Assembly: GCA_023053685.1 (NCBI GenBank)
Contig: JALIGW010000002.1
Location: forward strand, 248,814,856-248,878,855
Direction of reading: 5' to 3'
DNA length: 64,000 nt
Source of the DNA: Diadophis punctatus similis
Taxonomy: Eukaryota > Chordata > Lepidosauria > Squamata > Dipsadidae
Position numbers and translations under genes: made by a program. Shown piece after piece: positions 50,425 through 61,480 of the stretch (positions within the stretch are counted from its first letter, which is position 1; each line of letters begins with the position of its first letter). The notes below the pieces were generated by a model. It worked only from the letters and a program-made list of their open reading frames with translations. It did not search any database and was not told the origin of the DNA.

Positions 50425-51516
50425 ATTTTGAGCTAGCCTGACGTTCCCAACAATGAGTTTGGCGGTGATCTAAGGAAATGTCTTCCAGCTGTGTGTGTGT
50501 GTGTGTGTGTACTCCGCAATAATTTGGAGGCAGACACCTCGCCTCTGAAAGCGCGCACGGGAGCGAGAGCGCTAAGTTGGCCACTGTGGGGCAAATGCCT
50601 TGGCTTCCCCTTTTGCTCCTCAAAGACACCCTGAGCTGAACCGGTGCGGTTCTTTACTTGGGCAGCCGCAACGACCACACTACAGTAAGATTTGGAAGCA
50701 CAGAAATTGTATTACAAATAGTGCATTTTTGAGGGTCTTCTGGCAAAAACCACCCCAACACAAAACCCAGGCTTGCAGCAACAGTTTGGAGCTTGTTAAA
50801 GTTTTCCAGTCTGGGGTGCTCGGCAGGCAGGCTTTTATTTTGTCAGCCCAAAGGGGGGGAGGTACGTAGGAAATCGCCATGTTCCAGCATTGGTCATGTG
50901 ACTGAGCGGGCATGGCCAACTCGATGTCCCTCACAGCAAGGTGCCATCCCACCTTGCTGTGAGTGTTGAGTTGGTCACGCCTACGCAGTCACATGATGAT
51001 CAAGCCACTCCTATCCGGTCACATGACCGTCAAGCCACGCCCACAGAGTGGTAGTAAAAAAATTTGGAACCCTCCCCTGTCCATGGTGACTCTGCCACCA
51101 AAAATAGATGTGGCCTCCCGAGCTGTTTTTGAGGGCAGAGGGCTGCAGGAGGCCGTCACAGCCGAAAACAGAGCTTGGGAGCCCATTTTCACTGGCTGAG
51201 CACTCAGGCCATCACAGGCACCCCCGACATGAGTGGCGTCAAGCTGCCCCCCCTTGCCCCCCCCCCGAGGTCAAACACAACCCTGATGCGGCCCTCAATG
51301 AAATTGAGTTTGACACCCCTGCTTTATAGGAAAAATAACAAGAGGAAAAAGTGTAATGGCTCATTTACAAAGAAATACAAAAGGCCCATTAAAATAAGTC
51401 TTTTGCTTGTTTATTCACAAGGAATCCATTCCCTTCCCAATCAGGCACTTTCCAGAAGGAATGGCATGATGAATTAAAACCTATCTGTACTTTTCAGAAT
51501 TCATGAAAATTCAGCT

Positions 51517-51770
51517 TTATTTATTTTTATTTATTTATTTGTGACATTTATATACCGCCTCACAGTGCAAGCACTCTCTAAGCGGTTTACACCAGTAAGC
51601 AATGTATATTTACATTGCCCCCAACAATCTGGGTCCTCATTTTACCTACCTCGGAAGGATGGAAGGCTGAGTCAACCTTGAGCCGGTGAGATTTGAACCG
51701 CTGACCTGCGGATCACAGTCAGCTAAAGTGGCCTGCAGTACTGCCTCTAACCGCTGCGCCACCTCGGCTC
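51517..51770 (-). mobile_element. tRNA-derived squamate SINE
   Basis: Full-length minus-strand copy from the AAATA tail to CGCTGCGCCACCTCGGCTC, with box B in GATTTGAACC orientation near 51,690. It directly abuts the SPIN-like fragment. Confidence 0.9.
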
Positions 51771-51971
51771 TTCTGCGCATGCTCAGAAGTTCCCATGGTA
51801 CAGATTTTTTTTTGCAGTAGTCTATTTGCATGTGGGTGGACCTGCATGGGGACGGATAGAGGAGCGGTGTCTCGGTTCCTAAGACCATTGCAAATATGTG
51901 TCTTAGGCGACCCCTGTGAAAGGGCCGTTTGACCCCCAAAGGGGTTGTGACCCACAGGTTGAGAACTGCTG
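51771..51971 (-). mobile_element. SPIN-like hAT fragment
   Basis: Read on the minus strand it starts CAGCAGTTCTCAACCTGTGG, continues with an ACAACCCCTTTGGGGGTC block and CCCTTTCACAGGGGTCGCC, then CTAAGAC... and GGTCTTAGGAACCGAGACAC. These are the hallmark terminal sequences of SPIN ('Space Invaders') hAT transposons, as I remember them. The other end is missing beyond 51,771, where the SINE begins. Non-coding, MITE-like. Confidence 0.8.
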
Positions 51972-52925
51972 GCCTAGACATACCTAGGTCATTCAAACCT
52001 TCATCATATAATTTTATTATTAAATTTATTGACTGCACATCTCAGAGTTTGAAGCAACTCTGAGCATCTTGCCTTGGCATAATTTTCATAGCAACACTGA
52101 CAATACCCATTTTTTCCTTGTCAAACGCTATTGAGAGTTCTTACACAATACATTTTTTAAAAATGAAACATTTTCCAATGTAGAGTTTTTTCTCAATACA
52201 TTTGGCATTATGGTGCTGCTATCACCATAATGAATTCCAGGCACAATGAAAACGACAGCTGCTTCCACAACACAGTCATGCGGCCCAGGGATGTATGTCC
52301 TGCCCCCTTTCTCCAAAATGAGGTTCAGTGATCTTCAAAAGGTAAGGAATAGGAGGCTGTGAGGCCTGCTGGAGTGTGAGTAAGGTCTAAGGACTGAAGG
52401 GACCCAGTGGGAGTGGGGAAGAGCCTGTGGGGACCTTGCCGGGGGAAGGGGAGGAAGAAGCCATAGGGACCCTGTGGGAAAGGGAAAGGACTGGCGCGAT
52501 CAAAGGGTTGATATTGGAATGCAAGTCTGGCCTGGGCTATGCCTCCAACCCTGAGGTAGCCAGTGTTCCACTTTATAATTCACACATTCACTGAAGAGCT
52601 TAATCAGGGAGAGAAGGGGATGGGGGTAGTTAAGCAAAGCAATCTCGTTTTAACGATGATTGCAACCTAAAATCGTAATTCTGATTGCAATATAAAACTG
52701 TAATTGATAGGTCCCATTACCCTTATATCTCAAGGACTACTTGTATAGTGGTTGGGAAATTCAGGCACCCAGAATCTGGAGGACACCAAGGTAGAAGATG
52801 GAAATTCCAATTGTGGGAATTCAATAATCAATATAAAAAAACACCACTCAAAAGCCTTTTTGAAGAATTCCACACTTCTTCAAAAGGAAATATCCAGAAA
52901 GTTCTGCTGGTCACCAAACCGGTAG

Positions 52926-54959
52926 TTAGCCTTTATCAAGGCTGTGAATCCTCTGGTGTGTCACCAGGTTGAAATTATGACTGAAACATTTCCCACACAT
53001 TGGACACACATACGGTCTCTCTTCTGTGTGAGTCCTCTGGTGTCTCACGAGGCTGGAATTCTGACTGAAACTTTTCCCACAATCTGGACACTCATATGGT
53101 TTTTCTCCTGTGTGAATCCTCTGGTGTATCACAAGGCTGGCATTATTACTGAACCTTTTCCAACACTCTGGACACTCATACGGTTTCTCTCCTGTGTGAG
53201 TCCTCTGGTGTGTCAATAGGCCAGAATTCTGACTGAAACTTTTGCCACAATCTGGACATTCATACGGTTTGTCCTCTGTGTGAGTCCTCTGGTGTGTCAC
53301 AAGGTCGGAATTATTACTGAAACATTTCCCACATTCTGGACATTCATACGGTTTGTCTCCTGTGTGAATCCTCTGGTGTCTTATCAGACTGGAAATATGA
53401 CTGAAACTTTTCCCACAATCTGGACATTCATACGGTTTTTCTCCTGTGTGAATCCTCTGGTGCCTCATCACACTGGAAATATGACTGAAACTTTTCCCAC
53501 ATTCTGAACACTCATACGGTTTTTCTCCTGTGTGAGTCCTCTGGTGTGTCACCAGGTTTGAATTCTTACTGAAACATTTCAAACATTCTGGACATTCATA
53601 CAGTTTCTCTCCTGTGTGAGTCCTCTGGTGTTTCACAAGGTTGGAATTCAGACTGAAACTTTTCTCACAAACTGGACACTCATATGGTTTCTCTCCTGTG
53701 TGAGTCCTCTGGTGTGTCACAAGGCTGTAATTCTGACTGAAACTTTTCCCACATTCTGGACATTCATAGGGTTTGACTCCTGTGTGAGTCCTCTGGTGTT
53801 TCACAAGGCTGGCATTATTACTGAACCTTTTCCAACACTCTGGACACTCATACGGTTTCTCTCCTGTGTGAGTCCTCTGGTGTATTATTAGGCCAGAATT
53901 CTGACTGAAACTTTTGCCACAATCTGGACACTCATACGATTTGTCCTCTGTGTGAGTCCTCTGGTGTGTCACCAGGTCAGAATTATTACTGAAACATTTC
54001 CCACATTCTGAACATTCATACGGTTTTTCTCCTGTGTGAATCCTCTGGTGTCTTATCAGACTGGAAATATGACTGAAACTTTTCCCACACTCAGGACATT
54101 CATACGGTTTTTCTCCTGTGTGAATTCTCTGGTGTCTTATCAGACTGGAAATATGACTGAAACTTTTCCCACACTCTGGACACACATACGGTTTCTCTCC
54201 TGTGTGAGTCCTCTGGTGTGTTACCAAGTTGGAATTCTTACTGAAACGTTTCCCACATTCTGGACATTCATAAAGTTTCTCTCCTGTGTGACTCCTCTGG
54301 TGTTTCACAAGACTGGAATTATGACTGAAACTTTTCTTACACTCTGGACATTCATACAATATGTCCTGGGAATGAGTCCTCTGGTGTGTCATTAGTCCGG
54401 AATTCTGACTGAAACGTTTGCCACAATCTGGACACTCATACGGTTTGTCCTCTGTGTGAGTCGTCTGGTGTGTCATCAGGTCGGAATTATTACTGAAACA
54501 TTTCCCACATTCTGAACATTCATATGGTTTTTCTCCTGTGTGAGTCCTCTGGTGTCTTATCAGACAAGAAATATGACTGAAACTTTTCCCACACTCAGGA
54601 CATTCATACGGTTTCTCTCCTGTGTGAGTTCTCTGATGTGTCACAAGGTCAGAATTATTACTGAAACATTTCCCACATTCTGAACACTCATACGGTTTTT
54701 CTCCTGTGTGAATCCTCTGGTGTCTTATCAGACTGGAAATATGACTGAAAATTTTCCCACACTCTGGACACTCATACGGTTTTTCTCCTGTGTGAGTTCT
54801 CTGGTGTGTCACCAGGGTGGAATTATGACTGAAACTTTTCCCACACTCTGGACACTCATATGGTTTCTCTCCTGTGTGAGTCCTCTGGTGTACCACCAGG
54901 TGGGAATTCTGACTGAAACTTCTCCCACACTCAGGACATGCAAAGGGTTTCTCTCCCAT
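52926..54959 (-). CDS. C2H2 zinc-finger protein, finger exon of unit C (24 fingers)
   Basis: 677 residues made of 24 complete 28-residue C2H2 fingers and a SLDKG tail, with no stop or frameshift. The product would be a nuclear sequence-specific DNA-binding protein. Finger types recur in blocks (SHISSLIRH, then SNNSDLVTH, then SQNSGL), indicating growth by internal duplication and conversion. The first codon is an ATG, but it falls in the linker of a preceding finger (HMGEKPF where HTGEKP is usual), so it is probably not the native start. Sixteen codons upstream an in-frame TAA (55,005-55,007) replaces the Lys of CGK in the previous finger. Either translation starts at the linker ATG, giving a finger-only protein, or the gene is newly damaged. 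It is the least broken of the four arrays. Confidence 0.87.
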   Translation of the reverse strand: MGEKPFACPECGRSFSQNSHLVVHQRTHTGEKPYECPECGKSFSHNSTLVTHQRTHTGEKPYECPECGKIFSHISSLIRHQRIHTGEKPYECSECGKCFSNNSDLVTHQRTHTGEKPYECPECGKSFSHISCLIRHQRTHTGEKPYECSECGKCFSNNSDLMTHQTTHTEDKPYECPDCGKRFSQNSGLMTHQRTHSQDILYECPECKKSFSHNSSLVKHQRSHTGEKLYECPECGKRFSKNSNLVTHQRTHTGEKPYVCPECGKSFSHISSLIRHQRIHTGEKPYECPECGKSFSHISSLIRHQRIHTGEKPYECSECGKCFSNNSDLVTHQRTHTEDKSYECPDCGKSFSQNSGLIIHQRTHTGEKPYECPECWKRFSNNASLVKHQRTHTGVKPYECPECGKSFSQNYSLVTHQRTHTGEKPYECPVCEKSFSLNSNLVKHQRTHTGEKLYECPECLKCFSKNSNLVTHQRTHTGEKPYECSECGKSFSHISSVMRHQRIHTGEKPYECPDCGKSFSHISSLIRHQRIHTGDKPYECPECGKCFSNNSDLVTHQRTHTEDKPYECPDCGKSFSQNSGLLTHQRTHTGEKPYECPECWKRFSNNASLVIHQRIHTGEKPYECPDCGKSFSQNSSLVRHQRTHTEERPYVCPMCGKCFSHNFNLVTHQRIHSLDKG

Positions 54960-55541
54960 GTGAGTTTTCTGGTGTATTACCAGGGTGGAACTGTGACTGA
55001 AAATTTATCCACAGTCAGGACATTCATAGGGTTTCTCCCTGGTGTGAGTCCTTGATGTTGCTATGCTTGCTAAAGTATTTACTATATTGAAAGCAATTGT
55101 AGGCCATCGGTCCTATATATGTCCTTCGATGAATCACAAGAGAGCTGTTCAGACTAAACCATTTGTCACATTTATAGCATTTCTATGCCTTTTCTACACT
55201 GTGGATCCTCTCGTGCATAACCAGTTATGATTTACAATCTGTACTTTTCCCGCAATAGGAACAACAGGAGCTTTTCCAACACTAATATTCTTGATGTCAA
55301 ATATATGTGTGATCATTTGTTTACTGGTGCTTTAATTCCAGCTGTTTTCCTCCTCACATGGCCATGCCTGCATCATTGTCAGCTATCCAATAGACCTTTT
55401 TCTCCCTGCTGACTTCCAGAGATACCCCATTTTCTGAATTAAATATAATCACTCTTGATCTTTCATGTATTCTTGAGTTTCTCAGACTCTACTTTTTCTA
55501 GCTTGAAATCTCTTAATTTCCTCTCCTTTGTCTCTCAACTG
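54960..55541 (-). pseudogene. Degenerate 5' part of the unit C finger exon
   Basis: Holds further finger remnants ([14 protein letters not shown] after the TAA at 55,005-55,007, and KCDKWFSLNSSLVIHRRTYI near 55,110-55,170) and the lead region. A likely acceptor, TCCTTTCCCAG, lies just above 55,541. Frameshifts break it. These upstream fingers align with those of unit 0, not with the extra ones in A and B. Confidence 0.65.
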
Positions 55542-56328
55542 CTGGGAAAGGAGAAGAATTTTGTGGTTTTCTGGAGGAAATGGAAAATATTTTGATTTTC
55601 GGCTGGCTTTACTTTCTTTTCCAATGTTACTTGTTATTCTCAATTTTCCAGAGTGTTCTTATTGACATCTTGTTTGTCTATAACATTGAAAGAAAAATTT
55701 AATTGTTTATAAAATGGTTGCAGAAGATGTGGAAAGTATATATTACAATAAATAAGCAAACATTCCACAATAAAGAATAACCTCTTACATTAGTTATGAA
55801 TCATTTAACACATTTGTGTCCAAGTTCATATATCCATCCAGTCTTGAAATTCTCTTTTTCACTTTGGTGATTCACAAATTCAATTCATCCTAATTCAAGT
55901 AGTGCTCACTTACTTCAATTGGGACTGGCATTTGTGTCAGTAAGCAGCCCAATCATTAAGCATGATGCCAATTTACATACGATGCTTGTTGGCTTTAAAG
56001 AAAGGGAATGCTATGAAAGCAAAGGTGGAAAGACACAGAGAAATTCTGTGCCTTAAATAGACAGAATTTGGAGAAAAACTGAAAATTGGAAAGGGACGAT
56101 GGTAATGGAATAACTAGAGGAAGCAGGACTTGGTCGAGAGAATATAAATGAAAACTCTCCACAGGGCATTTTATTCCAACAACAGAAGCCTCTTTGGAGC
56201 TCAACCAACCTGCCTCTTGTGCACACCAGTCTCGCTTCCACAAAATGCTCTGCAGGCATTTTGGGCAAGACATCACAGGCCTGTCAATTAACCTGAAATG
56301 TTTTTATCTTTCTAAATACAGTGTATTC
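55542..56328. other. Unit C intron-like sequence
   Basis: Homologous to 24,006-25,128 in A with deletions. Nothing else recognised. Confidence 0.4.
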
Positions 56329-56692
56329 AGAAAGTATTCAGACCCCCTTTACTTTTGTCAATTTTGTTATGCTGAAGCATGATTCTACAGTTGTTGAACT
56401 TCATTTTCCCCCTCCTTAATCTACACAGAGTACCCCATAATAACAAAGTAGAAATGTCTGTAAATTTAGTAAAAAGAAAAAACTGAACTATCACATTGGC
56501 ATAACTATTCAGACCCTTTGCAACAGCACTTGGAATTTAGCTCAGGTGCCTCCCATTTCCCTTGATTGTTGCCAACATGTTTCTACACCTTGATTGGAGT
56601 CTACCTGTGGTAAATTAAATTGATTGGGCATGATTTGGAAAGGCACACACTCTTCAAAAAAGGCTTCATAGCTGACAATGCATACTGTAGCA

Positions 56693-58014
56693 CGGGGTGG
56701 CCAAACCGTGGCGCATGCGCCAAATGTGGCACATTGGATGATTGCAAGTGGCGCATTGCAATCATCCAATGGCTGACGCCTCTCCCGCCCCCGTGACTTG
56801 CTGTCTTTTAAAACTCAAGCCGCCTCGGCTTCAGTTTTAAAAGACAGCAAGACGCGGGCGGGAGACGCAGGTCTGGTCATTAAGCCTGCTGGCCGCTGCA
56901 GCAAGGCTTAATGAGCAGACCTGCTGCCCTGGACACAACAGCGAGGAACGCGAGGAGGTACCAGGACATGTCTCGCGCTGGGGTTGGCAGGATGGGCGGA
57001 GCAGGACTGGCGGGTGGGACGGGGTGCGTGTCCTACCTGGGACTTTTCCCGGTAGCTCCAGTCGCGTTCCTTGCTAATAGCGTCCAGAGCAGAGCAGCCC
57101 CTTCCAAAATATAACATCTCGCGAGACGTTACCTTTTGGAAGGGGCTGCTCTGCTCTGGACGCTATTACGGTAGCAAGGAACGCGACTGGAGCTACCGGG
57201 AAAAGTCCCAGGTAGGATACGAGTCTCGCGCTAGGGCTGGCTTGATTTGAGGCTTGGCAGGGGGGCGTGGCGGGGCGGGGCATGAGTCCTCCTCCCTGCC
57301 GCTTCTGTTTGTGGAAGCCGAAGAGCCTTACTGGTAGTTTGGGAGAAAGAAAGAAAGTTTTTTGCTGCTTTCCTTCAGTGCACTCAAAAGCAGAAGCAGC
57401 AAAAAACTTTCTTTCTCCCAAACTACCGGTAAGGCTCTTCAGCTTCCACATACAGCCTGGAAAAGCAGTCTCACGCGTCTCGCGCTAGGGCTGGCTTGAT
57501 TTGGGGCTTGGCAGGGCGCGAGTGAGGAAGGCGTCGGCAAGAGGCAGAGCCGAAAGGGAGGGCGACAGGGATGTCTGCTTAAGCCAGCAAACTTCCTTGT
57601 CGCCTCCCTTTGAGCTCCGCCTCTTGCCGAAGCCTCCTCACTTGCTGGATTGATTCGCCTGCTCTGGGCTGCCTTGGGCGGCTTGAGTTATAAAAGACAG
57701 CAAAACGCGGGCGGGAGAGGCAGGTCTTGCTCATTAAGCCTCGCTGGCCGCTACAGTGCGGCTTAATGAGCAAGACCTGCCTCTCCCGCCCACATTTTGC
57801 TTTCTTTTAAAACTCAAGCCGAAGAAGCAGGTGGGGGCCGCTTCCCCTGCCCACCTGGACGCCGACATTTGCGGTCTTTTGCCCTCTGCGCATGCGCACA
57901 GCGTTCTGGGCATGCGCAGAGGGCAAAACTCAAATGGCGGCATCGAGGCGGGCCCGCCCACCGGGGACGCCTGGGCCAATTGGCGCATGGTATCATTAAG
58001 GTTGGCCACCACTG
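56693..58014. mobile_element. hAT-type multi-hairpin element, family F4 (GGTGGCCAA ends), unit C only
   Basis: 1,322 bp, from CGGGGTGGCCAAACC to GGTTGGCCACCACTG, with a perfect 8-bp target duplication ctgtagca (56,685-56,692 and 58,015-58,022). It contains at least three separate inverted repeats: about 56,995-57,110 with 57,125-57,230; 57,325-57,375 with 57,390-57,440; and TTAATGAGCAAGACC-type arms near 57,720-57,790. GCGCATGCGC sites lie at 56,711 and 57,888. No transposase seen. Confidence 0.9.
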
Positions 58015-58433
58015 CTGTAGCAGAACAATAGCCATGAGGTCAAAGGAACTGCCTGCAGAGTTCAGAGACAGGAATATTGCAAGGCACAGATCTGGAGAAG
58101 GCTACAATAAAATTTCTGCTGCACCGAAGGTTCCTAAGGGCAGAGTGGCCTCCATAATTCTCAAATTGAAAAAGTTTGGCACAACTAGGACTCTTTCATG
58201 AGGAAAAGCTGAATGGAGGAAAGTACAGGGATACCCTCAATGAAAACCTATTCCACAGCGCTTAAGACCTCACATTGGGCTGAAGGCTCACTTCTCAACA
58301 TGACAAGGACATAGCCAAGACAACATAGGAGTGGCTTAGGGACAACTGTGTGAATGTCTTAGAGTGGCCCAGCCAGAGCTCTGACTTGAACCCTATTGAA
58401 TATCTCTGGAGGAACCTGAAAATGGCTCTCCAT

Positions 58434-59349
58434 GTGAAGATGCTACGTATTTTCATATATGGTGGACTTGTAAAAAAATTAAGGCTTTTTGGATAAAAAT
58501 TTGGTGGATTATTCAAAATATCTTAAAGAAAAAGATTAAGTTTACACCACAGTTTTTTTTGCTTGGAATAATTATGGACTGTAGTGTAATACACTTAATA
58601 GTGTAAGAGCTGAGGTGGCGCAGCGGTTAGAGGCAGGTACTGCAGGCCACTTTAGCTGACAGTGATCCGGAGGTCAGCGGTTCAAATCGCACCGGCTCAA
58701 GGTTGACTCAGCCTTCCATCCTTCCGAGGTAGGTAAAATGAGGACCCAGATTGTTGGGGGCAATGTAAATATACATTGCTTAATGGTGTAAACCACTTAG
58801 AGAGTGCTTGCACTGTGAGGCGGTATATAAATCTCACAAAATAAATAAATAAATAAATAATAGAGACTAAATTGGTTTTGAATTTGATAACAGCGGCCAG
58901 GTTGCTGGTAGCACAGTACTGGAAGAAAGAAGACATACCTACCATCGAGGAATCGACATTAAAAGTTGTACATCAGGCAGAAATGGCAAAAATCTCATCA
59001 TAAAGATCATTCAAACGAGAGATATATATACTGGAATGGAGTAGATGGACTGATTATATTCAAAAAAAGTACCAGATTAAGAAGATATAAATAGTTTAAT
59101 AATGATATATGTTAAATTTTTTAGAATGTGTTTAAAAGGTTTTAAATAACAAGGAGTTAAAGAACTAGAGAAATTTTGAAGCTATAATCTGTTAGATATT
59201 TTAATTTTATGTTTATTGAATATTATACCCTGTGATTTTTCTGGGAAGTCGGGGGAGGGATGGGGGGAAGGGAGGGGGTTGGGGGGAAGGGGGGGAGAAA
59301 AAGAGAAAAATGTTTGTACTTTGTACTTAATAAAACTTTTTGAATAAAA
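58434..59349 (+). mobile_element. L1 LINE 3' end inserted in Tc1 (unit C only)
   Basis: ORF2 C-terminus: [26 protein letters not shown] and, after a nested SINE, LITAARLLVAQYWKKEDIPT and HQAEMAKIS. A 3' UTR and A-rich tail (ATAAAACTTTTTGAATAAAA) follow. Flanking direct repeats AAAATGGCTCTCCAT (58,419-58,433) and AAAATGGCCCTCCAT (59,350-59,364) are the L1 target duplication. Confidence 0.88.
58607..58860 (+). mobile_element. tRNA-derived SINE nested in the L1 3' end
   Basis: Full-length plus-strand copy: GAGCTGAGGTGGCGCAGCGG (box A region), GGTTCAAATCG (box B, 58,679-58,689), the CAGCCTTCCATCCTTCCGAG core, and an (AAATA)n tail to 58,860. It splits the L1 ORF2 C-terminus. Confidence 0.92.
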
Positions 59350-59849
59350 AAAATGGCCCTCCATCGATGGGCGCCATCCAACCTGACTGAGCTTCAGAGA
59401 TCCTGTGTGGAGAGAATGGCAGAAAATCCCCCAATCCAGGTGTGCAAAGCTTATCGCCTCATACCCAAAAAGACTTGAGGCTTTAATCGCTGCCAAAGGT
59501 GCTTCAACAAAGTACTGAGTGAAGGATCCGAATACTTATGCCAATGTGTTATTTCAGGTCTTTTGCTTTTAATGCATTAAAAGACATTTTTAAAATTCTG
59601 TTTTCACTTTGTTCTCATGAATGTACATGAATGAGAATAAATGAATTTCAACGAGTGTAAAATCAGGCTGCAGCGTAACAAAATTGACAGAAGGGAAAGG
59701 GGTTTGAATACTGTCTGAATGCACTGAATATGTGTTCCTATTGACACAGAAATGCCCTCCTAAAAATTTATGTTAAAAATTATGTGTATTTCAGTCTGCA
59801 AAATGACTCATAAGTGCACTCGTTCAAATGTTTTAATCTACTTTTTAAA

Positions 59850-59985
59850 AGGTGGGGTCACTAACAGATGAAATGGTGAACAAATCCCATGCAAGCATCC
59901 CTTTTGCCCATGAAACTCCTGGCTTGCCAGGAAAACAACATGTCAAGGAAACCACAAGGATTGAAGTGTTACGTGAAGGGTGAGG
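59850..59985. other. Conserved block between Tc1 and exon 1, unit C
   Basis: Third copy of the 27,285-27,425 block. Again open on the plus strand to VLREG, with only a few substitutions. Confidence 0.3.
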
Positions 59986-60230
59986 GAGGTGGGTGGATAA
60001 GAAATATGAAAAATATATCAAGATTTCTTTAAATCTCCCAAATCTGCCAGCAGAAAATCACAGGCAGCATCTTGAAATCATGTAGCAAAAGGATAAAAAC
60101 ATTTGGGGAGAGAAAGAATATGCAGCAGCCCGCATGTTTCATTCTTGTCCCTTCGCCGCTTCCAGGCCGTGGAGGAAACCAAAAGGCCCGACTTGCTCCC
60201 GGCTTCTCCTCCCACCTGCCCTCCACTCAC

Positions 60231-60285
60231 CTCCCAGGAGCCGCTTCGAGCCTTCAAGCCGCACAAGAGGCTCCGCCGACCCCAT
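60231..60285 (-). CDS. Candidate first coding exon of the unit C finger gene
   Basis: Minus-strand ATG (60,285-60,283), 55 nt encoding MGSAEPLVRLEGSKRLLG plus one base, donor CTGGGAG|GTGAGTGG at 60,231/60,230. The CTCF-like TCACTAGATGGCGC at 60,462-60,475 matches 13 of 14 core positions, the best of the three copies. The coding link to the finger exon is not resolved. Confidence 0.45.
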
Positions 60286-60499
60286 CCTCCTCCTGGGGGT
60301 GAACCGGAAGAGGAACGTCCTCCTCCTCCTCTCTAGCAATCTAATACTCTATCGTTTCAATTCGTTGCAGCTCGGCCGCTCTTTTTCCGTTGTAACTAGC
60401 GATGCCGCTGCTGTTGTCTTATTCTCTGCTTTCTAGGCGCCGAGTGTTGCTTCTTTGTAGAGCGCCATCTAGTGACATAAGGTTGAAAATCACTCTCGT

Positions 60500-61100
60500 C
60501 CTACTTTTACCCTGAAGCGTTTGCAAAAGGCTTTCATGGATTCCGTCCTTCCTTCGCTGCCATTAAGTCCTATTCGACTCCCACCAAGCACAGGAATAGC
60601 TTTGGTCCATGACTATCTATCCTATACCTTTTCTTTCAAGTCTCCCAAGAGGGCACACTCATTTTCCCTCTTGCTCGAACGAAACCAAAGGAAAGCGTCC
60701 TAGGAGGGGAATGTTCCCTTTTATTATTATTCATGTCATGTATTCAAATCACATTTATACTTATATATATTATCTAATACGTGCTTGACAAAACAAATAA
60801 AATGACGAACAGCCAAGCCAGAGAAGCGACGGCGCAGCGGTTCCCAACGGAGCAGAAAACCTTGCAAGAAAAGACGGGAAACTCCACCTTGCTCCCCTTC
60901 CCTCCCCCAAGGAATCCCTCCTCCCTTCCCCGCACCTGGGGATTCCCCCTCCTCGTCCCCCCTCCCCAACTCACAGCGTCCTCACCCACCTGGTGCCCCT
61001 TGAGCGCCCCTCCCTGAGAGGGGATCTCCGCAGACGTCGGGAGACCAGGAAGGGGGACAAGGAAAAGTCGTAGATTTGCTCCCATCCCACTTTTCTCCCT
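60500..61100. other. Unassigned stretch at the end of unit C
   Basis: Begins with the unit's shared sequence (TTTGCAAAAGGCTTTCATGG), then diverges from A and B, in which the CR1 fragment lies. Includes a short AT-rich LINE-like tail near 60,720-60,800. No coding motif recognised. Confidence 0.4.
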
Positions 61101-61480
61101 TTCCTGCCTCCCCTCTAGGCGCATTAGCTCTCTGCGTTTAACCGCTTCACTGAAGACAATAAGGGGATGGGGCGACTGGGGCACCGCCCGAGCAATGCCA
61201 AAGTCCTCCAGCCGGGCTTTGTTACTTATTTTCATCTCTGTAACTGTGGGCACTTCTATTTGGTTGCTACTTGACTCTGCCGTGAAGCTCCCTTCTGTTT
61301 ATAGCCTGGAGTGTTACAGAGACAAGCTTTGGGAAAATCTCCCTGCCCTCAGGGTTTCTGTTGACAGCTTGCTCGTAATTTAGGAAATCTACTGCTACAA
61401 AACATGCCTTTAAAGGAAAAATAAGGAGGAAAAAGTGGAATGGCTGCTTTACAAAGAAATCCAGAAGACCCATTAAAATA
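61101..61480. other. Unit C spacer matching A and B
   Basis: Matches 33,405-33,725 and 48,150-48,463, and beyond the empty F3 site also 51,330-51,460. No gene recognised. Confidence 0.5.

Larger units (their letters stand above)
48556..51079. mobile_element. hAT-type element, family F1, nested in F3 (unit B)
   Basis: Counterpart of 33,818-35,000, grown to about 2.5 kb by minisatellite expansion and the LINE at 49,430-50,424. Ends CAGAGGTGGGTTTCTACTGG and TTTGGAACCCTCCCCTG. A (TG)n tract lies at 50,491-50,510. Confidence 0.8.
48464..51321. mobile_element. hAT-type element, family F3, with nested insertions (unit B)
   Basis: 2,858 bp, from CAGGGGTGTCAAACTCAAAG to TTGAGTTTGACACCCCTG, flanked by ctttaaag / ctttatag (48,456-48,463 and 51,322-51,329; 7 of 8). 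Unit C at about 61,405-61,420 (ATGCCTTTAAAGGAAAAA) is the empty site. It contains an F1 element (48,556-51,079) that in turn holds a 9-copy minisatellite and a LINE. No transposase recognised. Confidence 0.85.
56329..59726 (+). mobile_element. Tc1/mariner-type transposon (inactive), unit C
   Basis: Left end CAGTGTATTCAGAAAGTATT after TA. This copy keeps the most complete right end: GTAACAAAATTGACAGAAGG ... TGAATACTGTCTGAATGCACTG. The transposase is largely replaced or deleted; KELPAEFRDRNIARHRSGEG and [14 protein letters not shown] pieces remain around 58,035 and 58,390. Interrupted by the F4 hAT and an L1 3' end. Confidence 0.87.
52006..61480 (-). other. Zinc-finger duplication unit C
   Basis: Shares with A and B the finger exon, Tc1, conserved block, exon 1 and 33.4-kb-type spacer. 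It lacks their F1 hAT, CR1 fragment and F3 hAT, so it branched off first. Its left flank (52,006-52,210) matches unit 0 at 6,920-7,165 rather than A/B. Private insertions are the F4 hAT at 56,693, an L1 3' end at 58,434 and a SINE at 58,607. Confidence 0.82.

Noticed and set aside
58607..58700. tRNA-like sequence with A and B boxes
   Set aside because: It is the head of a SINE with the diagnostic body and AAATA tail, not a functional tRNA gene.
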